11,750 bases of DNA, from positions 1 to 11,750 of the forward strand of contig JANXQX010000110.1 in assembly GCA_025353305.1 (NCBI GenBank), read 5' to 3'. The translations under genes and the position numbers were made by a program. Within the stretch, counting starts at the first letter, position 1. Each line of letters starts with the position of its first letter. Origin of the DNA: Holophagaceae bacterium. Its GTDB lineage: Bacteria > Acidobacteriota > Holophagae > Holophagales > Holophagaceae. Of the stretch, positions 1 through 5,529 are shown piece by piece. The notes beneath the pieces were generated by a model, which was not told the origin of the DNA, did no database searches, and worked only from the letters and a program-made list of their open reading frames with translations.

Positions 1-37
1 GTTCAAGGGCTTGCTGCTTGCCTGCCTCGGTGCTCAT
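1..37 (-). CDS. recA: Probable recombinase A, N-terminus only (gene runs off the window)
   Basis: Reading the minus strand from an ATG at 37-35, only the first 12 residues are visible: MSTEAGKQQALE. A short polar start followed by a KQxALE-type motif is typical of RecA, whose first helix (KQ-KAL-AAL-QIEKQFGKG) opens like this. A GGAG lies directly before the ATG, which is closer than an ideal ribosome-binding site. If correct, this is the core recombination and SOS protein, and its upstream region is where the accessory DNA begins. The evidence is a 12-residue match from memory of the family. Any protein with a similar polar start would also fit, so this is a moderate-to-low confidence call. 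Confidence 0.4.
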   Translation of the reverse strand, partial: MSTEAGKQQALE

Positions 38-140
38 CTCCAGCCGTCCAAAGACAGCTGTTTCGGAGTCTTTTAACAATCAAGCAGGCGATGCTCCTGC
101 CACATCACCTCCTCAATCGTCTTCTTGTCGAGCCTTGCTA

Positions 141-163
141 GTGTAGTCCGCCAAAAGAACATG
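141..163 (+). repeat. IS630 left terminal inverted repeat
   Basis: Begins GTGTAGTCCGCCAAAAG immediately after a TA dinucleotide. It pairs with 1302-1324 at 16 of 23 positions, and the outermost six bases are identical. Confidence 0.8.
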
Positions 164-205
164 AAACTATATTTCACCTAGTCGCACTTAATATTGAGGG
201 GCGAC

Positions 206-1327
206 ATGGCACATGCGGGACGAATAGAACTCACGGAAAATCAAAGGACGCGCCTCGAAGAGATGGCGCGGAGCCGGACGCTTGCCGCACGAATGGTTCT
301 GCGAGCGAAGATCGTCCTTCGCCGTGCGAATGGAGAGTCCTTTCGCGACATCGGGATGGCTCTTAGTTGCGATCACAGAACTGCCTGGAAATGGATCCAT
401 AGATGGGAGGCGGCGGGCTTTGAGGGAATCGAGAAAGAGCAAGCTGGCCGAGGTCGGAAATCGTGGGTGATTGCCGTGAAAGGGCAGGAGATCGTACAAA
501 AGACGACTCAAGAAAAGCCCGCGAATGCAACGCATTGGAGTCGGGCAAAGATGGCGCTGGCTGCAGGCGTGAGCGAAAGCACGGTGGGGCGCATTTGGAA
601 GCGAACGGGGCTCAAACCTCACCGGGTCGTGGGTTTCAAGATCAGCAACGATCCAAAGTTTGAAGAGAAGCTGTTGGATATCGTGGCCCTTTACCTGGAT
701 CCTCCCGAACACGCCATCGTTTTGAGCGTGGATGAAAAGAGTCAGATCCAGGCGCTGGACCGGACTCAGCCAGGACTTCCGATGAAGAAGGGCCGTTGTG
801 GAACGATGACCCACGACTATGACCGAAGGAAATCCCTGTGGGATAAGCGGAATGGAACGACCACGCTATTCGCAGCGCTCAACACGCTGGACGGAACAGT
901 GATCTCCGAGACGATGCAGCGCCATCGACACAACGAGTGGCTGAAGTTCCTCAAACGCTTGCACCGTGAGACGCCAGGGGATCTGGACTTGCACATCATT
1001 TGCGATAACTACGCCACCCACAAACACCCTGCGGTGAAGAAGTGGCTGGAAGCACACACGCGCATCCACACCCACTTCACGCCAACAAGTTCATCGTGGC
1101 TGAACATGGTGGAACGATTTTTCCGAGACATCACGGAGAACCGAATCCGCAGAGGTGTTTTCAGATCGGTCCCTGAACTCGAGGCCGCCATCCAAACCTA
1201 CATCACGAATCACAACGCAGCCCCAAAGCCCTTCATCTGGACAGCTTCTGCCAACGATATCCTCGCTAAGGTCGCTCGCGCTCGGAAGATTTTGAATGTT
1301 ACACGTATTTCTAGCGACCTACACTAG
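206..1327 (+). CDS. IS630-family transposase (DDE)
   Basis: Cuts and joins the ends of the surrounding insertion sequence at TA targets. Of 373 residues, positions 1-140 form a helix-turn-helix/homeodomain-like DNA-binding region (FRDIGMALSCDHRTAWKWIHRW, then a second helical segment with VSESTVGRIWKRTGLKP). The RNase-H-like catalytic domain follows, with D176 in SVDEKSQIQALDRTQPGLP, D267 in IICDNYATHKHP, and E303 in SSSWLNMVERFF, giving the DD35E spacing typical of IS630. I chose ATG 206 because GAGGGG lies five bases upstream; an in-frame TTG at 194 would add four residues. After MTHDY there are about eight residues (DRRKSLWD) that I do not expect from the usual HDYKR-GTTTLFAAL pattern. The stop codon TAG uses the TA of the target duplication. 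Confidence 0.93.
   Translation: MAHAGRIELTENQRTRLEEMARSRTLAARMVLRAKIVLRRANGESFRDIGMALSCDHRTAWKWIHRWEAAGFEGIEKEQAGRGRKSWVIAVKGQEIVQKTTQEKPANATHWSRAKMALAAGVSESTVGRIWKRTGLKPHRVVGFKISNDPKFEEKLLDIVALYLDPPEHAIVLSVDEKSQIQALDRTQPGLPMKKGRCGTMTHDYDRRKSLWDKRNGTTTLFAALNTLDGTVISETMQRHRHNEWLKFLKRLHRETPGDLDLHIICDNYATHKHPAVKKWLEAHTRIHTHFTPTSSSWLNMVERFFRDITENRIRRGVFRSVPELEAAIQTYITNHNAAPKPFIWTASANDILAKVARARKILNVTRISSDLH
1302..1324 (-). repeat. IS630 right terminal inverted repeat
   Basis: Read on the minus strand it begins GTGTAGGTCGCTAGAAAT, matching the left end. It lies inside the 3' end of the transposase gene and is followed directly by TA. Confidence 0.8.
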
Positions 1328-1367
1328 GTCCAACTCCTCTCGTTAGGCCAAGAGCCAAAACAACCTC

Positions 1368-1395
1368 TTGACAATGCGCATCGAGTGCGTATCGT
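1368..1395 (+). promoter_or_regulatory. Possible promoter for hicAB
   Basis: A consensus -35 hexamer TTGACA at 1368-1373 is followed after 16 bases by TATCGT at 1390-1395. Transcription would start near 1401-1403, almost at the hicA ATG at 1402, so the message would be nearly leaderless. The -35 is perfect and the -10 is weak. No alternative promoter is evident between the IS and hicA. Confidence 0.4.
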
Positions 1396-1401
1396 TGAAG
1401 C

Positions 1402-1590
1402 ATGGATAGTCGCTCGCTTATCAAGATGCTGGAAGCCGACGGATGGAGCCTCGTCGCCGTCAAAGGTTCACATCACCAATATCAGCACCCTGTTAAACCA
1501 GGGCGGGTCACAGTTCCACATCCCAAGAAAGATATTCCCATCGGAACAGAGCGATCTATCCGTACCCAGGCTTGTCTTCCCAAGAGGTAA
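1402..1590 (+). CDS. hicA: HicA mRNA interferase toxin
   Basis: Toxin of a type II toxin-antitoxin pair; HicA proteins bind and cleave mRNA until neutralised by HicB. The 62-residue product is the usual length for a dsRBD-fold HicA. It has the family pattern almost end to end: LIKMLEADGW near residues 6-15, then KGSHHQYQHP at 21-30 carrying the conserved catalytic histidine (H24), then VTVPHPKKDIPIGT and a final helix. The stop codon is three bases before the hicB ATG, so the two genes are co-transcribed and probably translationally coupled. No good Shine-Dalgarno precedes the ATG, which fits the near-leaderless promoter proposed upstream. The gene looks intact, not decayed. Confidence 0.93.
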   Translation: MDSRSLIKMLEADGWSLVAVKGSHHQYQHPVKPGRVTVPHPKKDIPIGTERSIRTQACLPKR

Positions 1591-1593
1591 ACA

Positions 1594-1983
1594 ATGCGCA
1601 ACTACATCGCCATTCTCCACAAAGACAAAAATTCCGATTTCGGCGTTAGCTTTCCGGATTTTCCTGGCTGTATAACGGCAGGCAGCAGCTTGGAGGAGGC
1701 CAAGGACCTGGCCCGAGAGGTACTCCCCTTCCATATCGAAGGTATGCAGGCGGATGGTGAATCGATTCCTGAGCCCATGACTTTGGATGATGCCTTGCGC
1801 CATGAATTCGCCGAGGGCGCACAGGCATTTTTCTTGGTTGAACTTCCTTTCGATGATCCGATCGTCCGAGCCAACATCACGGTGCCCAAGGGAATCCTCG
1901 ATCGCATAGACCGCTACGCAAAGGCTCACCACCTAAGTCGCAGCGCATTTCTTACTCAAGCAGCGCAACGAGAAATGCATTGA
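1594..1983 (+). CDS. hicB: HicB antitoxin with C-terminal ribbon-helix-helix domain
   Basis: Antitoxin partner of HicA. Of 129 residues, positions 1-75 form the partial RNase-H-like HicB fold that covers the toxin, with the signature DFGVSFPDFPGCITAGSSLEEA at roughly 15-36. The C-terminal part (about 92-127: ANITVPKGILDRIDRYAKAH..SRSAFLTQAA) is a ribbon-helix-helix DNA-binding domain, so the complex probably represses its own promoter, as is usual in the family. The ribosome-binding site AAGAGG lies inside the last codons of hicA, six bases before the ATG. The minus-strand intron inserted 40 bp after its stop codon leaves the gene whole. Confidence 0.93.
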   Translation: MRNYIAILHKDKNSDFGVSFPDFPGCITAGSSLEEAKDLAREVLPFHIEGMQADGESIPEPMTLDDALRHEFAEGAQAFFLVELPFDDPIVRANITVPKGILDRIDRYAKAHHLSRSAFLTQAAQREMH

Positions 1984-2023
1984 TCTGCCATACGGCGTTA
2001 ATACTGATAATCCCAGCGTCGGC

Positions 2024-2097
2024 GTCGGGTAGACCTGGGTGTTTGCTCACCCAGGCCCCCCTCAGATCCGGACGTGCGCGATTGACGCATCCGGCTC
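2024..2097 (-). ncRNA. Group II intron catalytic domain V and domain VI
   Basis: Domain V is at 2097-2063: it starts GAGCCGGATGCG, carrying the AGC catalytic triad, and returns as GCACGTCCGG, forming the usual 34-35 nt hairpin. Domain VI follows, with the stem CCTGGG / CCCAGG (about 2055-2034), and the candidate branch-point adenosine seven bases from the 3' end in TCTACCCGAC. These are the most conserved parts of the ribozyme and fix the element's orientation and 3' boundary. Confidence 0.88.
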
Positions 2098-2103
2098 CTC
2101 GGC

Positions 2104-3480
2104 TCACGGGTTTGCTGCGAGACGGTAGATCGAGTGGATGACCCGTGCCTTCGGTAACGGGTATCTCTTCAGGATTCTCTGGAATCGTTCCCAGGTCATT
2201 CGGGCCCGGTGGGACCTGCGTCCCAGCCACCTTTTCCAGAGGTTCTGGACCTGCGTCCGATACCTCTCGATAGCCCTGAAATTCCCGGTGATTCCAAAAT
2301 ATCCGTAATACCCCTTCAGCTTTTGGCACAGGGCCTTGTGCTGCTCGGCGATTGAAAGATGCCGGTTCTTACGGCACCACGCCTTCATCCTCCCCATCGC
2401 CCTCGTGAAGCGACTCTTGGACGTTTTCTGCTGCACCACCCAGAACCCTTTCCGGGACTTCGCCCAGTAATGGGTGAAGGCTAGAAAATCGAAGTTGCCA
2501 GGGCCTTCATCATCATCGGAATCATTGCGATTCCGCGGGCTCCGAAAGTCCAGCAACCGCGTCTTGTCTGGATGGAGGGCCAAGCCGTACCTCCCGAATC
2601 GCTTCGGCAATACGTCCAGCGCCCTCCGCGCATCTTCCTCATGGGCAAAGCCCAGCACAAAGTCGTCCGCATACCGAACGAGAAACGCCATGCCTTTCAG
2701 CCTCGGCTTCACCTCCCGTTCAAACCACACGTCCAGAACTTCATGGAGGTAGATGTTTGCCAGCAGGGGTGAAATCACCCCGCCCTGGGGTGTTCCGGCC
2801 TCGGGATGCGTGAGCACGCCCGATTCCATCACACCCGCGTTCAGCCATTTCCCGATCAGGCGCTTGATCACACCGTCCCGCATCCGTTTGGCCAGAATCT
2901 CCCGGAGATGGCTGTGGTCCAGGGAGTCGAAGAACTTCCTGATATCCACGTCCAGCACCCACCCGCCGCCCATCACCGTCAGCCTGGATTGGATCTCCGC
3001 CAGCGCCTGGTGCGCCGATCGCCCCGGCCGGAAACCATACGAGCAGTCCAGAAAGTCCTGCTCGTATAGCGGCTCCAGCACCATGACGACCGCCCTCTGA
3101 AGCACTTTGTCCTCGAAGGTCGGAATCCCCAGGGGACGGGTTGAGCCATCGCCTTTGGGGATATGCACCCGCCGCACCGGCGGCGCTTTGTAGTTATCAC
3201 CAGACTTCGCCCGGTCCAGAAGCGACCGGAGATTTGCCTCCCCCTGCCCACGCATGCGTGGGCAGGGATCTAAGGTCAAGTTCGCCTCGTAGTCCTTCGC
3301 TGTCTGGCCGTCGATGCCCACGGCTCCATCCTTTCGGGTGCGCCGATAGGCTTCGTGCATCCACTCCAGATCCATGTGATAGGACAGCGAGATCATGCCC
3401 TTCTCCGGCATCTGTCTCGCCAATTCCGCTATCCGTTGTTGTTTCGTAGAGACGCTGGTGAGGACTGAGTTCCTCTGCAT
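2104..3480 (-). CDS. ltrA: Group II intron reverse transcriptase/maturase, no endonuclease domain
   Basis: Intron-encoded protein that helps the intron RNA splice and copies it into DNA at new sites. From ATG 3480 (preceded by GGAGGGAAAG) it has 458 residues; an open frame continues 101 codons upstream but lies in ribozyme sequence. Visible RT blocks are [19 protein letters not shown] (103-120), [15 protein letters not shown] (146-160), [14 protein letters not shown] (176-189), [17 protein letters not shown] (228-244) and the catalytic YADD (270-273). A maturase/thumb (X) domain follows from about 340 ([15 protein letters not shown], then LKGYYGYFG). It ends after [15 protein letters not shown], with no HNH endonuclease domain. 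Oddity: residues about 67-80 contain an extra segment ([12 protein letters not shown]) encoded by a palindromic element, placed before the catalytic blocks. The frame is otherwise intact. Confidence 0.93.
   Translation of the reverse strand: MQRNSVLTSVSTKQQRIAELARQMPEKGMISLSYHMDLEWMHEAYRRTRKDGAVGIDGQTAKDYEANLTLDPCPRMRGQGEANLRSLLDRAKSGDNYKAPPVRRVHIPKGDGSTRPLGIPTFEDKVLQRAVVMVLEPLYEQDFLDCSYGFRPGRSAHQALAEIQSRLTVMGGGWVLDVDIRKFFDSLDHSHLREILAKRMRDGVIKRLIGKWLNAGVMESGVLTHPEAGTPQGGVISPLLANIYLHEVLDVWFEREVKPRLKGMAFLVRYADDFVLGFAHEEDARRALDVLPKRFGRYGLALHPDKTRLLDFRSPRNRNDSDDDEGPGNFDFLAFTHYWAKSRKGFWVVQQKTSKSRFTRAMGRMKAWCRKNRHLSIAEQHKALCQKLKGYYGYFGITGNFRAIERYRTQVQNLWKRWLGRRSHRARMTWERFQRILKRYPLPKARVIHSIYRLAANP
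3242..3283 (-). repeat. 42-bp palindromic element, copy 1 (inside maturase gene)
   Basis: A perfect 26-bp palindrome at 3242-3267 (half-arm CCCTGCCCACGCA) is followed on the plus strand by a 16-bp tail, ATCTAAGGTCAAGTTC (3268-3283). The same unit recurs at 3746-3787 in the same orientation with the tail identical 16/16. Here it is translated within the reverse transcriptase as about 12-14 extra residues. The last seven bases of the tail may be element or shared target sequence. Confidence 0.85.
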
Positions 3481-3745
3481 CTTTCCCTCCAACGATTCCG
3501 TGTTCCGGCAGCCCCTTCGCTCCAGTGGGTCCCTCGGTCGGTTCCCCGCCTTCCTCACTACTACGAGCTGCTCCGACTCCCTGACATCTGTCTCGCCGCG
3601 CTTCGTTGCCTTCGTTTGGCGGTACCGCCCGAGTGCCCATTGTTCGTGTCTCCCAGGATTGTCGGCACTCCATCCCTGGGCCAGGGTTCTTTGGTTTGTG
3701 GCTTCCCCAACCACACTGTTGTCGGCGGAAATGGCAGGGTCTCCC

Positions 3746-3787
3746 CTCTGCCAACGCATGCGTTGGCAGAGATCTAAGGTCAAGTTC
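3746..3787 (-). repeat. 42-bp palindromic element, copy 2 (in the ribozyme region)
   Basis: A perfect 26-bp palindrome at 3746-3771 (half-arm CTCTGCCAACGCA) is followed by the same 16-bp tail as copy 1 (3772-3787). It lies about 320-360 nt into the intron RNA, upstream of the maturase start. Compared with copy 1, each arm has two changes, and each is matched by the complementary change in the opposite arm. On the minus strand it is bracketed by a CCCCC run before and GGGGAG after, so it may sit at the tip of a ribozyme stem. Confidence 0.85.
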
Positions 3788-4108
3788 CTGGGGGATCCTA
3801 TGTCTGCATGCCCTGCTCTTTGACCCCGGTGGACTTCGCTGCCAGGTCATTACGGCTTTGAAGTGCTGCCTTCCGCTGGTTAGACGACGTCGGCTTCCAC
3901 GAAGAAACGGCTTTCGGGGCTCGCTCACACGGCCTACATACTCCCTGTGTACGCTTCGTGGTCCGGATCTCTCCGTCCTACACGCAACACTCGGTACCGG
4001 CTGCTGACCCGCTTTGCCGGGCGGGGTATCATTCCCGCTGTATCCCACTGCGAGGTTTCAGTCTGTCTATGTCATCCATCCCCCTCGCCCAAGCTTCGCT
4101 TGGCGCAC

Positions 4109-4126
4109 CCAACCCGCCGTTCAACC
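4109..4126 (+). other. Half of an integron attC-like site, split by the intron
   Basis: If the intron is removed, bases 2022-2023 join 4109-4113 to give GCCCAAC, which fits the inverse core RYYYAAC of integron attC sites. Five bases later comes GTTCAACC, where the L'' box of attC sites such as that of aadA (GTTCAAGC) is found. GTTAGGC, fitting the core GTTRRRY, occurs at 1342-1348 before hicA. No matching L'/R' half is visible before the GNAT gene, so a complete attC is not shown. Suggestive only. Confidence 0.25.
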
Positions 4127-4233
4127 CGGCCGCTGCCTCCACTCTCAACTTCCTCCACCACTCATTTCATTCCTCGTCCCTTTCCAGCTAGCCGGAGTCA
4201 TCCACGCCGGTTTGCATTCCTCGATAGGCAACC

Positions 4234-4719
4234 ATGATCCGAAATGCAACCGCCGATGATTTCAGTGCGATCTTGCAGCTCAACTTGGAATCTGAGCATT
4301 TCCTTGCTCCAATGAATCGAGAGTTGCTCGAAAAATTGCACACACAAGCTGCCTATCATCGCGTCGCATGCATTGATGGCGAGATTGCTGCGTTTGTCAT
4401 AGCGATTCGCGAAGGTGCGGAGTACGACAGCCTGAACTACGAATGGTTTTCAGCTCGCTACCCCTCATTTATGTACATTGATCGCATTACCGTCAGCAAA
4501 GCGCACCAGGGGAATGGGATCGGTCATGAGTTGTATCGTGACTTGTTCCAATTTGCTCGCTCAACCGGAGTATCCAGCGTCACTTGTGAGTTCTATATTG
4601 AACCCCTGAACGAATCCTCAAGTCGTTTTCACGCCCAATTTGGGTTCAAAGAGGTTGGTGTCCAGTGGGTTGCGCAAGGTACGAAAAAGGTTTCCCTGCA
4701 AGAGCTATTGCTCTTATAG
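4234..4719 (+). CDS. GNAT-family N-acetyltransferase
   Basis: Predicted to transfer an acetyl group from acetyl-CoA to an amine; the substrate cannot be told from sequence. The 161-residue protein has the GNAT fold: an N-terminal strand MIRNATADD followed by a helix, a central strand (HRVACIDGEIAAFVIAIRE, 42-60), and the acetyl-CoA-binding motif A at about 82-103 (IDRITVSKAHQGNGIGHELY, containing Q92-G93-N94-G95-I96-G97). The C-terminal segment NESSSRFHAQFGFKEVG (126-142) is the usual motif B region. A weak TAGGC precedes the ATG. Base composition is clearly less GC-rich than the pan/rng block, and the gene lies between an intron and an att-like tRNA fragment, so it is probably horizontally acquired cargo. 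A ribosomal-protein or toxin-type acetyltransferase are both possible. Confidence 0.85.
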   Translation: MIRNATADDFSAILQLNLESEHFLAPMNRELLEKLHTQAAYHRVACIDGEIAAFVIAIREGAEYDSLNYEWFSARYPSFMYIDRITVSKAHQGNGIGHELYRDLFQFARSTGVSSVTCEFYIEPLNESSSRFHAQFGFKEVGVQWVAQGTKKVSLQELLLL

Positions 4720-4721
4720 CA

Positions 4722-4784
4722 ATGAACTATGTCGATCGATCTGACGGCACGCAGCAGTCGCCGTCTTGTAGCGGCTAAGTTCAT
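4722..4784 (+). repeat. 63-bp interrupted inverted repeat after the GNAT gene
   Basis: The outer arms ATGAACT (4722-4728) and AGTTCAT (4778-4784) enclose inner arms GACGGC (4743-4748) and GCCGTC (4760-4765) with an 11-base loop. It begins two bases after the stop codon. There is no T-run, so it is not a standard terminator. The nested-arm layout resembles a cassette recombination site, but the core bases do not fit the attC consensus. Confidence 0.45.
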
Positions 4785-4850
4785 CTCCTAACCAAGTCAG
4801 AAGCGTGCAAACGCGCGCTGTATAGGGGAAATTTAATGGTGACAGCCATG

Positions 4851-4896
4851 CCTTCTGAGCCGAAGGTCGCAGGTTCGAGTCCTGCTGGGCGCACCA
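4851..4896 (+). other. 3' fragment of tRNA-Arg(UCU): likely att site of an integrated island
   Basis: From the anticodon loop onward the sequence is a normal tRNA: loop CTTCTGA (4852-4858, anticodon TCT), a partly degraded 3' anticodon strand GCCGA, variable loop AGGTC, a perfect T-arm GCAGG-TTCGAGT-CCTGC, then the 3' acceptor strand, A73 and CCA (ending 4896). The 5' half is absent: no D-arm or 5' acceptor strand complementary to GGGCGC lies upstream. Tyrosine integrases that use tRNA genes often cross over in the anticodon loop and leave exactly this 3' fragment as the distal repeat. It lies precisely between the mobile cluster and the conserved genes. Confidence 0.75.
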
Positions 4897-5091
4897 GATT
4901 GTCCCCTGCAGATCCCGATGGAGGGTGGCGAGGAATCATACGTTTGGCGAAAGGACAGGCACCGTGCAGAATTTTGTCTACTGTTGCTTCCGAACAGCGG
5001 CTCCATGAACAGGTCGAATCCCGCGTTCGTCACGGACGCTACTTGCAGTGATGGCTTCATGCGTGTTCTGCTCCCTGCCCCTGCACGCGAT
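4897..5091. other. Spacer between tRNA fragment and dCMP deaminase gene
   Basis: No convincing gene or RNA seen. A minus-strand frame starting at 5060 (MKPSLQVASVTNAGFDLFMEP) looks protein-like for about 35 codons, then runs through the tRNA fragment. It might be the stub of a gene cut by the insertion, but I do not recognise it. No clear terminator for the dCMP deaminase gene is visible. Confidence 0.4.
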
Positions 5092-5529
5092 TTAGTTTTT
5101 CAGGTCCAGCTGTTCCCACTTCACATTGAAGTGCTCCAGGATGGCCTGCCGCTCGGTGCGTTCCTGTTCGCCGATGCTGGTGTAGGGCCGCAGGAACACG
5201 ACCTGGCGGACGCCGCGACGCACCAAGGCGCGGGTGCAGACCAGGCAAGGCTCGTCGGTGACATAGGCCACGCTGACGGTGCCATCGCAGAAACTGAGGG
5301 CGTTCTCCTCGGCATGGCTGGTGTGCATGCAACGCTTGTTGGGACCGCAGGTCTCGGGGGTGCAATGGGGCATGCCGGGCAGCGCGCCGTTGAATCCACC
5401 GGAGGCCAGACCCCCGTCCGAGCGGAGCAGGATGCACCCCACCTTGAGGCGGCAGCAGGTCCCGAGTCGACTGATCTCCAGGGCCATGCGCAGGAAGACC
5501 TGATCTTTGAGGGCGGAGCGATCGCTCAT
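5092..5529 (-). CDS. comEB: Deoxycytidylate (dCMP) deaminase family protein
   Basis: Zinc-dependent cytidine/deoxycytidylate deaminase, expected to convert dCMP to dUMP for thymidylate synthesis in the cytosol. The 145-residue length is typical of the bacterial ComEB/dCMP deaminase group. Zinc ligands are visible as H72-A-E74 in HTSHAEENAL (E74 the proton shuttle) and as C95 and C98 in EPCLVCTRAL. The family segment GGFNGALPGMPHC (44-56) and a cysteine-rich stretch (CGPNKRC) precede the HAE motif, as in dCMP deaminases that carry a second structural zinc. Start ATG 5529 is chosen over the longer open frame because AGGAG lies just upstream and the ATG overlaps the rng stop codon (ATGA). The overlap implies translational coupling to RNase G. 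The gene symbol follows the Bacillus name and is less certain than the family. Confidence 0.88.
   Translation of the reverse strand: MSDRSALKDQVFLRMALEISRLGTCCRLKVGCILLRSDGGLASGGFNGALPGMPHCTPETCGPNKRCMHTSHAEENALSFCDGTVSVAYVTDEPCLVCTRALVRRGVRQVVFLRPYTSIGEQERTERQAILEHFNVKWEQLDLKN

Larger units (their letters stand above)
141..1324 (+). mobile_element. IS630-family insertion sequence, complete, flanked by TA
   Basis: The 1184-bp element has imperfect terminal inverted repeats of about 23 bp at 141-163 and 1302-1324. Both ends begin GTGTAG when read inward, and 16 of 23 positions match. It is flanked by TA on both sides (139-140 and 1325-1326), the expected duplication for IS630/Tc1-mariner elements, which insert at TA. 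One transposase gene fills nearly the whole element and its coding region runs through the right inverted repeat. Joining the flanks restores a site reading GC-TA-GG. The intact reading frame and clean ends suggest a fairly recent or active copy. Confidence 0.9.
2024..4108 (-). mobile_element. Group II intron, full length, with maturase ORF
   Basis: A self-splicing retroelement of about 2085 bp on the minus strand. The 5' end is GTGCGCC (first base at 4108), matching the GUGYG consensus. The 3' end reads CTACCCGAC (last base at 2024), directly after a domain VI hairpin and a canonical domain V. The last six bases of the 5' exon (GGTTGG, plus positions 4109-4114) can pair with CTAACC at 3883-3878 in domain I, a convincing IBS1/EBS1 match that supports this boundary. 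The reverse transcriptase ORF lies where domain IV is expected. The intron sits between hicB and the GNAT gene, antisense to both, so it breaks neither. Two palindromic 42-bp elements lie inside it. Confidence 0.9.

Noticed and set aside
73..138. Minus-strand peptide ARLDKKTIEEVMWQEHRLL ending at a TAA (75-73), continuing across the IS insertion site for six codons
   Set aside because: It looks protein-like but meets a stop at 1345-1343 when the IS is removed and I cannot match it to a family; it could be chance or a very short gene remnant.
1385..1675. 96-codon plus-strand frame overlapping hicA and hicB
   Set aside because: Out-of-frame shadow of two well-matched HicA and HicB genes.
3481..3783. 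101-codon N-terminal extension of the maturase frame
   Set aside because: It lies in the ribozyme region, includes palindrome copy 2, and does not resemble maturase sequence; a good GGAGGG site supports ATG 3480.
4833..4896. Complete tRNA-Arg gene
   Set aside because: No D-arm or 5' acceptor strand upstream, and the 5' anticodon strand does not pair with the 3' strand; only the 3' part is tRNA-like.
4833..5060. Minus-strand reading frame ending in SRTRTCDLRLRRH, and a plus-strand frame with EPKVAGSSPAGRT
   Set aside because: These peptides are the translated tRNA-Arg fragment, a well-known false-protein signature; the region is an RNA remnant.
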